64,000 nt of DNA from assembly GCA_900541895.1 (NCBI GenBank), contig UWSI01000003.1:1-64000 (forward strand). Direction: 5' to 3'. Each line of letters opens with the position of its first letter. Position 1 is the first letter of the stretch. The translations under genes were made by a program, and so were the position numbers. Below the pieces are notes generated by a model. The model saw only the letters and a list, made by a program, of their open reading frames with translations, was not told the DNA's origin and did no database searches. The DNA comes from an uncultured Actinomyces sp. GTDB taxonomy: Bacteria > Actinomycetota > Actinomycetes > Actinomycetales > Actinomycetaceae. Below, piece by piece: positions 63,618-64,000 of this stretch.

Positions 63618-64000
63618 GTGAGCACACCCGGTAGACCAATCTCTCGGCTCTCCCCCCGTATTCGCATGGGGCTAGCGGTCCTTATGACCGCGATAACGGT
63701 AGGGCTAGTTGGTGCCGGGTGTTCGCATCTTCTCCACCTGATCGAGGGCCTTGTCTTTGGCGACGCGAGCGGAACGCTTCTTCACGCAATTTCCTCAGTC
63801 CCTTGGTGGCATAGGATTTGCGCACTGGGGGGAGCAGGCCTCGTCGGAGGAATTTCCTGGTATCTCTATGCGCGTGCCGGGGGCAAACCCGTCACACTCT
63901 CCAAAGCAGTTAATGGCCAGAAAATGCCGATTCTCCTGACTTTCTGGCACTCAATTAACCAGATCATCATTGTCGGAATGGGCGCTTCTATCGGTCGCGA
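63618..64000 (+). CDS. ClC-family chloride channel or transporter (partial, cut by window end)
   Basis: The first 127 codons are visible. Two hydrophobic segments and the phrase GMGASIGR at the very end match the ClC selectivity-filter region GxxxGREGP. GTG at 63618 is the likely start, 14 bp after the MarR stop; a clear ribosome-binding site is missing. ClC proteins move chloride or fluoride across the membrane. The subfamily cannot be judged from this part. Confidence 0.8.
   Translation, partial: MSTPGRPISRLSPRIRMGLAVLMTAITVGLVGAGCSHLLHLIEGLVFGDASGTLLHAISSVPWWHRICALGGAGLVGGISWYLYARAGGKPVTLSKAVNGQKMPILLTFWHSINQIIIVGMGASIGR

Noticed and set aside
1..64000. tRNA, rRNA and CRISPR arrays
   Set aside because: No T-loop-like or rRNA-like sequence and no regularly spaced short repeats were noticed in the intergenic regions. 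A dedicated scan would be needed to exclude a tRNA fully.

Overview
The window is a 64-kb stretch of an actinobacterial chromosome. The marks are Lsr2, CarD, a ClpC, a mycobacterial-type type VII (ESX) secretion locus, a DUF58/MoxR/transglutaminase/kinase cluster, and the carD-ispD/ispF/cysS/rlmB neighbourhood. GC content is moderate (sampled lines run from about 47 to 62 %). This combination, with very large WxG-type substrates, best fits an Actinomycetaceae-like commensal; the genus cannot be fixed from sequence alone.

Region 1 (about 0.5-26.9 kb) is a type VII secretion system with its substrates. eccC runs leftward into two cassettes, each a small helical partner followed by a protein of about 950 residues with a WxG motif. 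Divergent from eccC are a second EccD-like protein and an RDD-FHA protein. A leftward array from 22.8 to 14.2 kb starts with two WXG100 genes and a Pro-rich helical protein. It continues with three tandem pairs of an alpha/beta hydrolase with a helical ESX-like N-terminus and a lipoprotein. One hydrolase is broken by two one-base deletions. Divergent from this array run eccD-eccB-mycP. No eccE or eccA is present, so the machine resembles a minimal ESX-4-type system with two EccD proteins.

Region 2 (26.9-40.1 kb) is one leftward operon: a giant Ig/fibronectin-III surface protein, MoxR ATPase, DUF58 protein, transglutaminase-like membrane protein and Ser/Thr kinase. This is the gene set known as the PFNA cluster in bifidobacteria, here lying directly against mycP. 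The kinase, the FHA protein and the ESX machine may form one regulated surface system; that is inference.

Region 3 (40.2-58.1 kb) is mainly housekeeping: clpC, dtd, ygfZ, a nitrobindin-like protein, purA, rlmB, cysS, thrC, ispF, an MFS/UMF1 transporter, ispD, carD and gpmA. Three poorly characterised genes are interspersed, as is one structured intergenic element near 46.7 kb.

Region 4 (58.3-64 kb) holds an OmpA-domain lipoprotein with DGSG repeats, a short DUF3060-like gene remnant, an amino-acid permease interrupted by a TAG codon next to an intact asparaginase gene, lsr2, a MarR regulator, and the start of a ClC chloride channel gene cut by the window end. I saw no tRNA, rRNA, insertion sequence or CRISPR array.
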